Shown in pieces: positions 10,837-22,475 of a stretch of DNA of 64,000 bases. Location: the NCBI GenBank assembly GCA_008508345.1, contig QNGE01000922.1, forward strand, positions 25,381 through 89,380, read 5' to 3'. The notes beneath the pieces are model-generated. The model ran no database searches. It saw only the letters and a program-made list of their open reading frames with translations, and was not told the origin of the DNA. Each line of letters opens with the position of its first letter. Position 1 is the stretch's first letter. The stretch is from Paragonimus westermani. Lineage: Eukaryota > Platyhelminthes > Trematoda > Plagiorchiida > Troglotrematidae. A program made the translations under genes and the position numbers.

Positions 10837-13800
10837 ACCCAGTTCCGTTTCTACGAGTAAGCTAAAAGTGCTTCAATGAGAAGCGGGACTAAAAAACAAG
10901 AGATGTTGTGCTAGTATCAAATGGATACGACTGTTGGAGCCAGTGGATTTGACGGTTAACCCAAGAAGTGAAAGCCAGCGTATGTGGTATGGTGGATTGA
11001 ATGAAAACTAAAACTGCAAACGGTACTTCTTAGATAGACCCCACTAGTCTATCCTTGTTCAATGTTGACTCTGAGCCATAATGTTGGAAAGTGTCAGTTA
11101 TTTCACAATCATTGTATTATTTTTGATGATACAGCGATGTAGTTGTTTGGTTCGATGGATTAATTGTCAAATCTGTCACATTTGTCCCAGGTGCTTGCGT
11201 TTGTTTGCACTACGGTTGTACGCCCCGTCAAACCTTTCATGCATCCTTTCTCAAACACTGTTGACAACCCTATGCTGTACTGTTAAAATTATAGAATTAC
11301 AGACCGCTGAAAAAGGTACCCAATAGACAATTATTAAGCGTTTTATCCCAAATCTGCCTTACGGTTTTGTGTTTGTCTCATGTGTAACAATCTTGAGTAG
11401 AAACTCTTCAATAATGATACACATGTCACGTTTGAGTTCCGTGTTACACAATTTCGCGAGTTCCACGTGGTTGAGCAATTAAAATCGATACAAAGCTGCC
11501 ATCATCTGCCTCAGTTATAAAGCAAGTATACTTTATTGGCTACATTTGCTGATCATGCTGGCAATGGTTTTTAGATGTCCTGGTAATGTTCGCGTATGTG
11601 AGCACTCCCGGAAAGTTTTACGGTTTTCTACACACCGATTTAGGTTACTTTTATTTCGCAGTATATGAAGTCCAGTTAAACACGTTATCTACAGTGAAGC
11701 ATTTGGGATATAGTGTACTTATTCCAGTGACAGCCTTTTCCGATATCCGGATAACGACTGAACACATGGGATTTAAATCTTACTAAGTTGACCTTAGCCT
11801 ACCGATTTCCGTAGAGAAGTTTAGCGACATTTGGGCGCATGTACCGTTGGCGTTGACAGCAATTTTATCCACGCTCCCATCAGTTCTCTTTTCTGTTTAG
11901 GACGGGAATTGGCCTCGTAATTTATATTTTTATTATAGTCCAGTTTATTGGTAAAAATAATTTCGTCTACGTCTTTTAATGCTGTACTTCCTTTGTGCTG
12001 AGGCGTGCTCAAAGTTTTGTTGAACGTTCCACATAAGGATACACGCTGAGTGAGTCCAGTAATCTCCCAGTTTCATTGCAAAGAATCTTAACTGGTGTGG
12101 GGAGTCGTTCCAGGCGTTCCGTAGGTCTTCCTCCTTAACCCCGAGACATGGAAAAACGGGAATAAATTGAGCGATGAGGCGGTAAACGGCATGGAATGGA
12201 ACCATCTACAATGGAGCACTCCGTGTGCAGATGGCAGGTAGCTAGTCATATCCGACGCAGTCAATTCACACAACCGTCGCACAGCTTGACCGTGATTTCA
12301 TAGTAAGGTTTTGCGCGAGATGAGTTGTTTAGTGTGTGCGCGATGAGCCAACCGTGGCAGCCAAACCAAGCTTCATGGTCATCTACAATCTAAACTTTTA
12401 TGAAAACTGAAAGAAGGCGAACACTACGATATGCTGACGGTTCCCTATATACATTAGGCGGAAAAATGCAAAGAGTGGTTTGATAGGCATATCGTCACAC
12501 CAAGTACTGTGTTGTCAAGGCCAAGGTAACCCAACAGACTGTCGCAGCCACTTTCGTGCAGATGAAGTTTCTGATGAGTAACGAAATAGGATTCCCAGCA
12601 GCAGGTTCTACAAGTTGTGACTGATGTGCCTTCAGTAGTTTCAGCCACTTTTGAAAGCATTCGGCCACTGGCTGCGATAGTTGTTTATCTGTTCTACCTG
12701 TGTAGACGTCATCGGATCTGCATATGGAAGGCAGAGTAATCTGACGAGCCGAGTTCTATATTTATGTAGGTTTTGTGGGCAATGAAGAACTAGTGCTTTT
12801 ATGGTCTGAATCAACTGCAGCTGCGTAATCACATATGTTCCAGAAAGAACACACTCTGGTCTGTACACGACGTTGTCCACTGGACTGTTTTGTTTAGAAT
12901 TCAATCAAGCATAAAAGACGTGTGTTGCGAGGTATCGACATTTCGTTCACTCTCCTCAATTACTTAGTTAAATCAACCGATTCAAACAAGTGAATATGAT
13001 GCAAGTAGTGTGAAACCGAACAGATAAAAATGTATGGGTCAGAAGTTCACTACTAAACGAGAGTCACGGTCTGAGTCAGTAATTTGTGGACACACAGAGC
13101 TGGTCTTCTATGTATGGCCAGTAGGGCCTCAGTGTTAGGCACACGCTTTGAAGTTTGTGATACTTAACAATGCCATGTGCGAATTGAACAGATTCAATAT
13201 ATGGGTAGTCATCCGAATGTGTCTAACCATCGAGAACGAAGGGTTGTGTTGTTTCTTCTCAGCCGTAGTGATGCCTCGCTTCACGAAATTGATCATTCAA
13301 TCGGGAATATGTTCCGTTATTTGGTGACAAAGACACCTTTTCTTTGTGACAAATGCAAATGAACTGACAGACAGTATGAAAATTAGAACGGTCAGATGGA
13401 CAAAGTTTGACTTTGCTCAGACTTACTCCTTAGGGTGGCTGCACGAGACAGTTTTGCTGAATGATAGGTTCGAGACAAGGCGGATAGAAGCGTATGTCAA
13501 ACTGTGTTGTTCAAATGATCTCGTCGAAATGGTAACAGGATGTTAATATTCTTTTTGAGGATGGTATACACAATCGGTTCGGCTTGTTTAGGTTTTCTAT
13601 GGATACTAATAAACTTCCGCGGATTCCATACGCAAGAAACGTCTTCGTTAAGAACCGTTGTTAGAAAGTTGGTGCATCATTCGTAAAAATTCGATGGCCT
13701 CGACTGAATAATGGTTTAGCCAACGCGCGTTTATAATTGACCAGGGTAAAGCTGGTAAAATGGGTATATTGAACATACCAAGAAGATTTGCGAAAAAAAA

Positions 13801-16304
13801 TAGAGTGGCGTAATATCCCATCTAACTGTCGGGTTGAGGAAAACCTTTAAACAGACCAGGCTATCAGTGAATTCCGCCTAAAACATAGTGAGCAAAGAAG
13901 AGTGTAAAGAATTCGGTGTATTATAAGACGTGATAAAATTGTCGTTTAGTGAAAATCAAAATATCACTCTGGCGTTTGTAAGGTCCAGTTAAATCAGTAT
14001 AACCTAAAAGTGATTTATTTTATCAGTCCTAGAAGAATATCGGCAAGCGTTGAATCAACAGGACCATCCGCAGCTACTCCAACGACCTGTATAGAATGAA
14101 ATCCTACAAATTCAGATAGTGTTTTCTGTGCATAAAAGTACAAGGTCTCTAAGATATTCAAGAGGAGTTAGGATTCTAATTAATTACGATAGAATAAAAT
14201 CACGTGAAAAATCGACCATTTCATATCAAGGGACACTGGTAAAAGTGGCTCAGCATCTATGGAAAACGCTGTTGCACTTAGAGGCATTTCTGAAGTCGTA
14301 CACCAAGTCAGATATATTCTCAACACAATAAGGTGTTAATATGTTGTGCACCAAGTCGGGCAGTTTCACAAGCCAACGAGACACGTTGTGACAAGAGGGA
14401 TTGTTTGTGATCCACATTGGCCACAAGGGGACATCAATATTTTTGATCCTCTCCTACGAGGTGTTTGGACCTCGGCCGACCTAAACTGTTTTCTTAGTGC
14501 CCTGTTGATGTCGCGTTATAGGAGTAATAATTGCAACTTTCTTTCAACTAACTCATTATTTTATGGTGTGTCATTTGGTTTAAACTTTCTTCGGTTTCCG
14601 GGGATTGCAGTCATTTTATTAAAGGACTGATCCTTTTGCATAATGACGACACCTGAGCCTTTATCCGGCGGCAGGAACAGATCGCCTTCCATGTCTTCTT
14701 TTGAGTCTTCTGAGTGAGTTCATTGCTCTTTACTACGAGCCACGATGAATTTCTCGTGATAGCCATTCGGTAGTGAAGTTTGCCTCAGTATCTTTTTGCA
14801 TCTAGTTCATTAGAGTTACAAGTACACCTGACTGTACAGTCCAAGTTTTTCACTAGACCAGGTTTGTGCAAAGCTGGAGGAAGTCCATAAAACTGGGAAT
14901 ATCAACCACTTCATGTGATGCTGCGGAAAACTGAGTACTGTGACGTAGTTTAGTAATGAATACATCCAAAGACCCAAAGCGTTGTTAGATTCACTTTCGC
15001 GCGCGCGAGAGAGAGAGAGAGGTGGATTGGAGTGCACATTATCCAGATAATTAAAAGACTGATCAGAACTGTCAATGTCAACAGAAGAAAACTAAATGTC
15101 ACCAACTGAAGATTTCTACAACGCTTTGGTGATGTTATGCGATACTTCCAGCTCAAACATTTTCAGGAAAACATCCTTCAGGGCTAGACCTAGCAAACTG
15201 CTCATAGAGACAGTCTACAGTTCTGTACAAAAGTCCCCAAACTCAAGACGAACATCTCCTGTGAATAACACAATGAGCTATCTAAGGTATTCAAAGGCGA
15301 GGATGAAACAAACAGTCCGACTGCTTCACAAAGGGGAACATTCGTAGAAGAAGAATCGACATTGATGGGACACTTTGTCTATGCAATCACTAAAACATGT
15401 TCCTACGTTTCTGCTCATTCAAAGAAATCTTTCAGGCAATGGACACAAAACACTTTGTGACTGAGATTCATGTATTTTCTGTTTAGCCTGCGAACAACGA
15501 GTACATATATTTGGCCTAAAGTGGATTTTTAAATATTTCGCAAGTTTTTGTTTGAAATTTCACCGTATAATTCATGTATTGGCGCTCACCTCAGCCTAGG
15601 TTGTGTTACCAAAATCCCATTGACGTGGTTACACATTTACTGTTAGTCAGCTTGGTCGTAACGGTTGAAGGTTGGCCAGTAAACATGTGTTTTGAACTGT
15701 CTTCACGGAAATATTTTGTTGTTGTTAGCTCAGGTAAACAAGGTATATAAGAGACTGGTCCTATGCAACCGGCTCACTTAGCTATGGAAAATAACAACTG
15801 AAAAGCTTAGCGTCATCAAAACATGCAGCCAGGATGTGTTACTGTCACACTAAATGAAAATTCTATTCCGGGGAGAGACAGGGTAAACAACTTAATTGGT
15901 AGACTATTAAATTTTGAAATACTTCACTGTTGACTGTTCAGTTAATGAATAGATTGGTAACATATATTCCTTGATGACACATCGTACTTTGAAGCATTTC
16001 TTTCAGGGCCCCAAGATTCTTGAGACCTTTCGCCTTCTGAGATACTTAAATTTTGGAGGTTGGTTCTACCACATGTGAAAGACCACTTATCCAAAGTGGT
16101 CAATTTTTATATTTAGTCAGTCTAGCTGTTGGATTGTTTAAGTTCTTTAGGCTGCAGCAACTGTTCGAATATATCCACCAAATAATTTATTGATCAGAAC
16201 GTAGTTAACTAATTGCCTGTAAATCTGAGCTGCTGTCCATTACACCTATCACCGGAATTACCATCCCAGACAGGAAAACAGCAGAACCGTCGTTGAATTA
16301 CTGC
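10837..16304. other. No supported gene; (CG)n(GA)n microsatellite inside
   Basis: A pure CG run passing into a GA run occupies about 14998-15021. Between 12454 and 12904 on the minus strand two overlapping frames look mildly protein-like. One shows Cys-x2-Cys followed by His-Leu-His and a later Cys, suggestive of a zinc-finger remnant but without enough context to call. The rest of the stretch holds nothing I can support. Confidence 0.4.
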
Positions 16305-16606
16305 TGTTGCGAACCGAAAACGCGGATGGCACAAGAGTTATTTATTCGGGGAAACCAGTACACGGGTTATACGTTTCAAACGAACAAAAGCAGTCACAAT
16401 GCTGATCTGAGGATGCTCCGGTCGTTGTGGCCCCAAATTCTCAGCTCCTTCATATGGTGAAAACCATTCTATGTGATGCTGCCCTCCAATGATCTTTCCC
16501 GCATCTCACCCGTATTCGTCCCGCGGTCATTTCGATCTATGCTGTCGCCTCCCTACTGAATAATGGTGGTGTCATTAGTATAGTGCGACCGTCCGTCCTC
16601 ACTGCA
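16305..16606 (-). mobile_element. Solo LTR (copy 2) with 4-bp target duplication
   Basis: This 302-bp block is the reverse complement of the LTR at 516-818 with scattered substitutions. It reads TGCAGTGAGG at its 5' end and GGTTCGCAACA at its 3' end on the minus strand. It is flanked on the plus strand by CTGC at 16301-16304 and again at 16607-16610, an exact 4-bp target-site duplication. With no internal region between, this is a solo LTR left by recombination between two LTRs. The AATAAA signal is preserved. Confidence 0.75.
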
Positions 16607-16834
16607 CTGCTTATTGTTGTCTAAACGACATACTGTCAACGGTATCGAGAGGAAACTCAGTAACTGCTTTGTTAACTCCAATCGATAACCGTGTGATTAG
16701 GACTTCCGAGACACTTCCGATTTCACTAAACCGGTCAGGTGATGCGTTAGATCAAGAAGATCGGGCAACTTGAGCATTGCTCACAAGTGAGAGTGGTTAA
16801 GCGTTTATATTTGATAATTCGATCGTGCCTAATA

Positions 16835-17038
16835 TGAGGTCAGTGGCATAATGGTCAACACGGTTGCCACATAAAAAGTGTGGCCGGAGTCCGAACGCCA
16901 GCCGTGACGGACATATGCGCTACTGATGAGCTCTAATGAAAGCGAAACTCGAGGTCAGTGCCTCTTCTTTTCGAAAGGGGCTGGCTGGAAAGTCTATCTG
17001 CATGTGAAGGCTGCGATCGAATGTGAGTGATGGTCAAC
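16835..17038 (+). repeat. tRNA-headed SINE carrying a degenerate hammerhead ribozyme
   Basis: The left part (16835-16900) is tRNA-like. It has a box A-like TGGCATAATGGTC near 16844 and a weak box B (GGAGTCCGAACGCC) near 16886, as in pol III-transcribed SINEs. A hammerhead region follows at 16917-16962, then a conserved tail starting GCTGGCTGGAAAG and ending in GTGAGTGATGGTCAAC. The same head recurs at 63143 and the same ribozyme and tail at 22342. The layout of a pol III head plus hammerhead is that of the schistosome Sm-alpha family (established knowledge). Membership here is inferred from the layout, not from a database match. Confidence 0.65.
16917..16962 (+). ncRNA. Hammerhead ribozyme, degenerate copy
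   Basis: The core CTGATGA is at 16923-16929. Stem II is GCTCT with AAAGC around the loop AATG (one C-A mismatch at 16933/16940), and GAAA is at 16944-16947. Stem III is weakened to A-U, C-G, U-G. After the GTC at 16954-16956, the right strand of stem I reads AGTGC, which still pairs with GCGCT at 16917-16921, but the base opposite A16922 is missing. Compared with the intact copy at 22357 the mutations fall in stem II and at the stem I/cleavage junction, so self-cleavage is probably weak or absent. Confidence 0.6.
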
Positions 17039-17379
17039 TGGGAACAACATTAATCCCTGAACGATTCAGCTGCTAATAACAAGTTCGTGTGTGGAAAACG
17101 CCAGAAATCTCTCTGTTTCGCCTTTCTTCTCTCTTAGCACTCCGATATCTCAATAAGGACGTCCTCCTGATCGCTGACAAATAATGCCGTTTGACCGCTC
17201 AGCTTCATCACACTGGATAACAGCCTGGTAGAAAGTGGGCGGGGCACCACGGTGGGTTCAGAAATAATTATCACTAAACAAGCATCTGAATAGTGTAAGA
17301 GGAGCCTCCGCAGACGGCCGGTCTTAATTGCCAAGAGCTAGCTACGGAACGGATGGTCTGACCTAGCTAGGTCAACTCA

Positions 17380-17455
17380 ACACCAAGTACACTGAGGACT
17401 AGAACCTACTGCCCGAAAGCATGCATTTATCAGATGAACTACAGAGTCACGGCGA
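17380..17455 (-). repeat. tRNA-like SINE head
   Basis: On the minus strand a box B-like GGTTCTAGTCC (plus-strand 17396-17406) lies downstream of a box A-like TGTAGTTCATCTGAT (about 17429-17443). The spacing is right for a tRNA-derived pol III promoter, and a short T stem (AGG with CCT) can form. The anticodon arm is unconvincing. It lies about 340 bp from the SINE at 16835 in the opposite orientation and is not the same sequence. Probably the head of a second SINE type. Confidence 0.35.
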
Positions 17456-20400
17456 ACAATGTTGCAGGAAAAGTGGCAGTTTAGTCGTTTCAGCTGTTCC
17501 CGTTCAGTAAAACGGCTTGTAAGAAGTCCTCGAAATTTGTGTCAGCTTTTTCGAACTAACCGAACTCATTAGTAGCGATACATTGTTGGTCCTGGATTTA
17601 TTCCTTGTTGCTCAAATGGACAAAGTCCACCTCATGACCAGTGTGCACTGAGTTTGACCGTGACAACTGAAACTAATTATGTTAGTATTCACCGTGTACT
17701 CGTCTAAAGCCGAGTCGCTGTAATTTTGCCGTCCACAAAATTGTGTCAACTTTAGATGGGAACATGAGGGTTGTCGTTTTTAGTTTTTCAGCCTGTTTGT
17801 TTCCACCTGAGTCTACAAACTAAGAGTGAAAAGTGTCACAACTTATTGATCGAAGAATGCTGATCTGATATCGTTAGTTGTTTCCATTAACGGACTTGTT
17901 GATGTGACCACATTACAAAATATCACTTATCTATCTATTACATAACCTATTTGTGAACATCGTCTGAAAAAATTTAATTGTTACAGAAAATGCATGTGAA
18001 CACAAAATGGTCCATCGGCAAGCTTCTCAGAATGATCTAGCAATCTGGGACCGGATTATAAAGGGTCGAAAATTCCCATTGTTTACTGTATGCACACAGT
18101 TTGACGGTATTATTCAGATATACTGTGGGATGAGAAAATTTTAACAGGACCTAACAACACAAAATTTGTTTTCATTTGTATTGTCATGACGACCGTGTGA
18201 TAATGCGTTTCTACAGTTTGTTCACATAATTGTGTTTGTAGTGACCTGTACTCAAGGCAAAAGTATGCCGTTAAATCTTCCTCGAGGAAGGTCATTTGTA
18301 CTTTAATCTATGTTGAATAAATTATACAAGGACAGAGCAAACTAAGAAAGTTGATCATAACCCGAAAACGATACTCTACCACTACGTTTTCATGTGATTG
18401 TTGTATTGACCCCGTTAAACTTCCGTGTTAGAAAGTGCGTTAAACTTATTTTTTTCAAAAACAACTGCGGAAACAATTTTAAATTACCCGGAAGCTTCTC
18501 AAGCTTATGATGGGCGAACGAAATCAGGTTGTACTTAACAAACCTGAGACCTTTTTCCTATCTGAGCATTAAAAAACAGAAATTGTGTACTCACTTCAGA
18601 CCTGTGAAAAGAAAAGCTTAGGTGGAATTTAAAACAAGCTGTCTACTAAACGTCCTATGCAGAACCGTAGCACACTTTCGTGCATGTTTCAACATGCAGT
18701 GTTTACCAAAATAATGTCTTTTTATTCACGTATGACTGAAAATCGGTATTTCGTTCCTTTCAAATATCCTACTGTGTATGCATCTGGACTGTCTGTCAAA
18801 CGACGTGCCTTTCATCAAGTACACCTCAACATATGTTCACGTCAACCTAGAACTTAGCACAATAACTTGACTTGAATCTGAGCAATAATTCATTACTGGA
18901 CGGACGCCGAGCGTCCAAGGTAAATCAGGGGCTCTGTTGACAACAATAAACGACGCGGATCAGCTAGCAATGTTCAATTTCAACCCCACATTCCACCCAG
19001 TGAAAAACTTAAGTGCCAAGCTATCTCTGAGTACCGCTAAAGAAATGATTCGTCGAAGTACCTAAGCACTCACCGGTTGTCATGAAAATCCAGATAGAAT
19101 GCCACCTAAGCAGAAATGATGCGTAAAGTGAAACGGAAAGGCGGTGAAAGAAAGATTCTATGAAAAGCAACAGGGATGATCAGTTACAACAAATCCTAGT
19201 ATTAGACCGAGTAGGATTAAGGCTTTTTTTAGAGTAGAGCGCAATACAGTCACCAATGGTTGAAAACACATGTCACTATTCTCAGCCGCAGTTGTATCTT
19301 GTTTGTCAGTCCATACAACCGTTTTTTATAAACACCAATTTAATGAAAGTCATACCATGCTAGCTGCTGTCCGATTCGACTAATGTTGAAAAATTTGAAA
19401 CATTCGGACTATGGTTCATTTGCCACTCAGTTGATCTCAACGATGTATGCGTTGTCTGGCTATGGACCTCGCGACCGCCAGGAAAGCAACCGTTCAGCGT
19501 GAGTGAGTTATGGTCAATTTGTTCTTGTGGTACAATGTAGTGCGAAACCACAGTTCACGTCCTCCGTTTACGGTCGAAGCGGGAGCGGACTGATACGGGT
19601 CAGAGAAAAAAGAGTGAGTAGAACCAGGAAGGACTGACAACAAATGTGTTCCAATCAAGGAAGACTTGGAGACAATAAAGTTGGAGAAAACAAAGGCACG
19701 CCTGGAAAGGCGTTCGAGTGATCCTAGCAACAGTGCAATGTCTTTCTCAAGAGGTTCAAATGAAAGTACAGTAGAATGATAGAGCTAGTAGGTAAGATTC
19801 GGGTAGGCTCTTAAAACGACTGACCCCGGACTAAGATGAAAATGAGGCTCTGCGATACAAAGCATAAAATATAATTTTGGCATTTTACCTAAACGAGTGT
19901 TAATACTCAAAGTGGTCAGGCAAGTTTGTAGGATGAATTGCCTCTCAGGAGTTTGACATCAGACGATCTGAGACTACTTTCACTGGAAAGCGAGCCATAA
20001 TTGGCGTGAAACATCAGTCTACCAGTGGTTCCTACAGAACGAGAACTCAAGATTGTTTCGTTTAGAATTAGGGAGGTCAGGTAAATTGAGCACAACTACA
20101 AGTCTACGTTTTGAAATTGATGGTTACCTAGCACTGGAATGTAAACCTACTACTACAATACCATCAGTCTATTTAGATGGGGGAAGCTCTAGAGAGAGAG
20201 GTCAAACCTGTTGTACAAGGGAAACCCTAAGTTACTTTTTGTGGTGAAACAAATTTTTCCATTCTGGAAGGTAACCTACAGGGTATGAGTGACCTAACGG
20301 TGAATTACTGCAATTAGTGTGCCTCCTGCGAAGCAACTCAAAGCACAAATCTTTTTCCACCAACACATCCTTACAGTTTATGGTTTTTGAATAGCGAAGA

Positions 20401-22341
20401 TAAAGTTATATGAACTAGACTTTTTACAGTGTCCAGGATGAGGTGTGAAAAACGACAGACAGAATTTTTAATCCCCATTGTGCTTAATGCTAACGAACTC
20501 CACCGTCCAACGTTATTTTCTCAAACACTTACTGATGCATAGATTTGCTAGCAGTTGGCTTTCGTAAGTATCATTGTTGTTCCGTCATCTTTCAAACTAA
20601 CGAGAACTTTTTTTGTAGCAGTACAGATTATAATGAAACGAGCAACAAGCTATTGAACACGCTCTTTAAGAGCCATTCTAACCGATTCTTCCACTATAGA
20701 CTGTTTTAAGTGCATTCGTCGACTCAATATTCAACGGATTGGTCAGAAGTTCAGCTCTGTGCAGACATCAGAACCGAAAAAGTCTTAGTAGTTGAAAAGA
20801 TTGTGCAGTGAATGCGATCGACAATGCCAACTCTAATACATCTTGCAGTTATGAAAGGCCACTCACTAACTCCGGAACTTTACAAACTTGGCGACATTCT
20901 TTGTTAGCCGAGTAACGTTTACCTTAAAGTTAGTGTTTGCCAAATATAAAAGCCATTTTCCCTGAAGTCGCTCAAATCAAACCAGTGGAAACCGATCCAC
21001 ATGAGCACAGGTAGTTTCAGCTGAGAAACAATTATCATTTTAGAGGCTGACTTCTCAGATAACTTTTGTCGCAGTAAGACAGGCCTCAAACACAAAGATG
21101 GGAGATTGTATCAGAGTTTGCGAATCTTTCGAACCAACAGTGTACACGGACATGTTGTGCCTAAGAATGACCCATCAATCTGAACGACGAATCAATAAAC
21201 GATGAGCAAACTTATTACGCACTATCGGAGGAAGTTTCAAAATACAGGAAGCCAAGATTCCAAGCGATACCCGCTTTGAGGTAACGAAAACGTTAATGCT
21301 CTTTATAAAAAAAATTGAACGAGACATGTTACTAGCCATGTGGGAAGTTAGAGTGCATTCAGCAAGCTCAACATTTTCTGAAAACTAGAACAGAAACGAC
21401 TATAATTACTGCTGACTACACCTATGAAGGATTGAGGATATAAATGCACGGCGTAAAGCTTAAAAGAAACAGGACATGCAAATTTGATGTAGACATCTGA
21501 AAATACGCCAATGTGCTAACCACCCAAAAATAATGTTGCACTTTTCAAAACTCATACATTCGTAGTGACCCAGCGTGGCTTGACTTCACTGAGCGCGTTT
21601 TGTTTAGTCCTCCCAACAGTAACTAGGTAACAGAACAGTTAACAAAAAGTCAAAATTCTTGCCCTAGGATATATGAGGTGGCTAGTGAAAGATTGAGGGT
21701 AACGCCCAAGCCTCATTCTCTGTCATACTTAGTAGTTCGGTTTGCCTTGCTGTTAGTGTAGATTAATGAATTTATGTATTCTGTTCGATTAACATATACT
21801 TTTCCAAGATCGAACAGAAATTACTGGCCTGAGTAAGTAAATTTCTCCGTTCTATCTTCAGTATGTACAAATACAAATGGCCACCCAAATGCACACAAAA
21901 CTTCAATTTATCATTCAAATTCATACTGTCACATCAAATAAGAATGGAGGGTAATGACAGGATATTAACAAGATTCTCTATGAATGAGAAGGATATCCAA
22001 ATAAACAACACTTGATACAACATTTCACAACCTAACTCACTGTAGTTACTGTGTGAAAGTCTGTCTTTTTGGCCATCTGTCTGATTGTCAAAATTTTTGT
22101 AACTGGAGGTTAAATGCGTCTTGCTTGTTAGCACTATGAATTTTAAGACTAGCTATCACCTTCTCACTGATGTGTTGGATTTCATTATACAGGAGATATA
22201 GACCACTGTACAAGCGATAAAGATTATCAAATGTCCAATCCGACCTAACTGTTTCTCGGTACATTCTGAGTCAGTATTCGGTGTCAATAAAACAATCTCG
22301 TTCATCCAACTTAGTTTTTAAATTCCCTGAATAATATTCGA
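17456..22341. other. No supported gene
   Basis: Intergenic or intronic sequence. Short frames (for example 18657-18857 (+) and 19494-19730 (-)) carry no recognised domain or convincing splice borders. No internal repeats were matched to the rest of the window. Confidence 0.45.
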
Positions 22342-22475
22342 CCGTGGAAAGGATATGCACTACTGATGAGCTCTAATGAGAGCGAAACTCGAGTCTAGTG
22401 CTTCTTTTCGAAAGAGGCTGGCTGAAAAGTCTATCTGAATGCGAAGGCTGCGATCAAATGTGAGTGATGGTGAAC
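22342..22475 (+). repeat. SINE fragment with intact hammerhead (5'-truncated copy)
   Basis: Aligned to 16905-17038 this segment has the same order: CCGTG, then ATATGC, the hammerhead, the TTTTCGAAAG stretch, GGCTGGCTG and the GTGAGTGATGG tail. The tRNA-like head is missing and the homology begins abruptly at about 22342. That start lies 15 bases upstream of the ribozyme, which fits truncation near the head or insertion of a shortened transcript. It differs from the other copy by a number of substitutions plus small indels. Confidence 0.7.
22357..22401 (+). ncRNA. Hammerhead ribozyme, type I, complete and perfectly paired
   Basis: Every element of the motif is present. Stem I is GCACTA (22357-22362) paired with TAGTGC (22396-22401), six Watson-Crick pairs. 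The core is CTGATGA (22363-22369). Stem II is GCTCT (22370-22374) paired with AGAGC (22379-22383) around the loop AATG. GAA follows at 22384-22386. Stem III is ACT (22387-22389) paired with AGT (22392-22394) with only CG as loop. The cleavable base is C22395 after GU, so self-cleavage would fall between 22395 and 22396. Stem I is open at the outer ends, which defines type I. The three-pair stem III is strained in a monomer, as in other repeat-borne hammerheads. Confidence 0.85.

Noticed and set aside
12454..12660. Possible zinc-finger (Cys-x2-Cys ... His ... Cys) on the minus strand
   Set aside because: Spacing fits no standard finger and the neighbouring open frame is in a different phase with no clear intron between.
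14998..15021. CG/GA repeat as a possible CRISPR-like or regulatory array
   Set aside because: It is a plain dinucleotide microsatellite. No spaced repeats of CRISPR type occur anywhere in this eukaryotic window.
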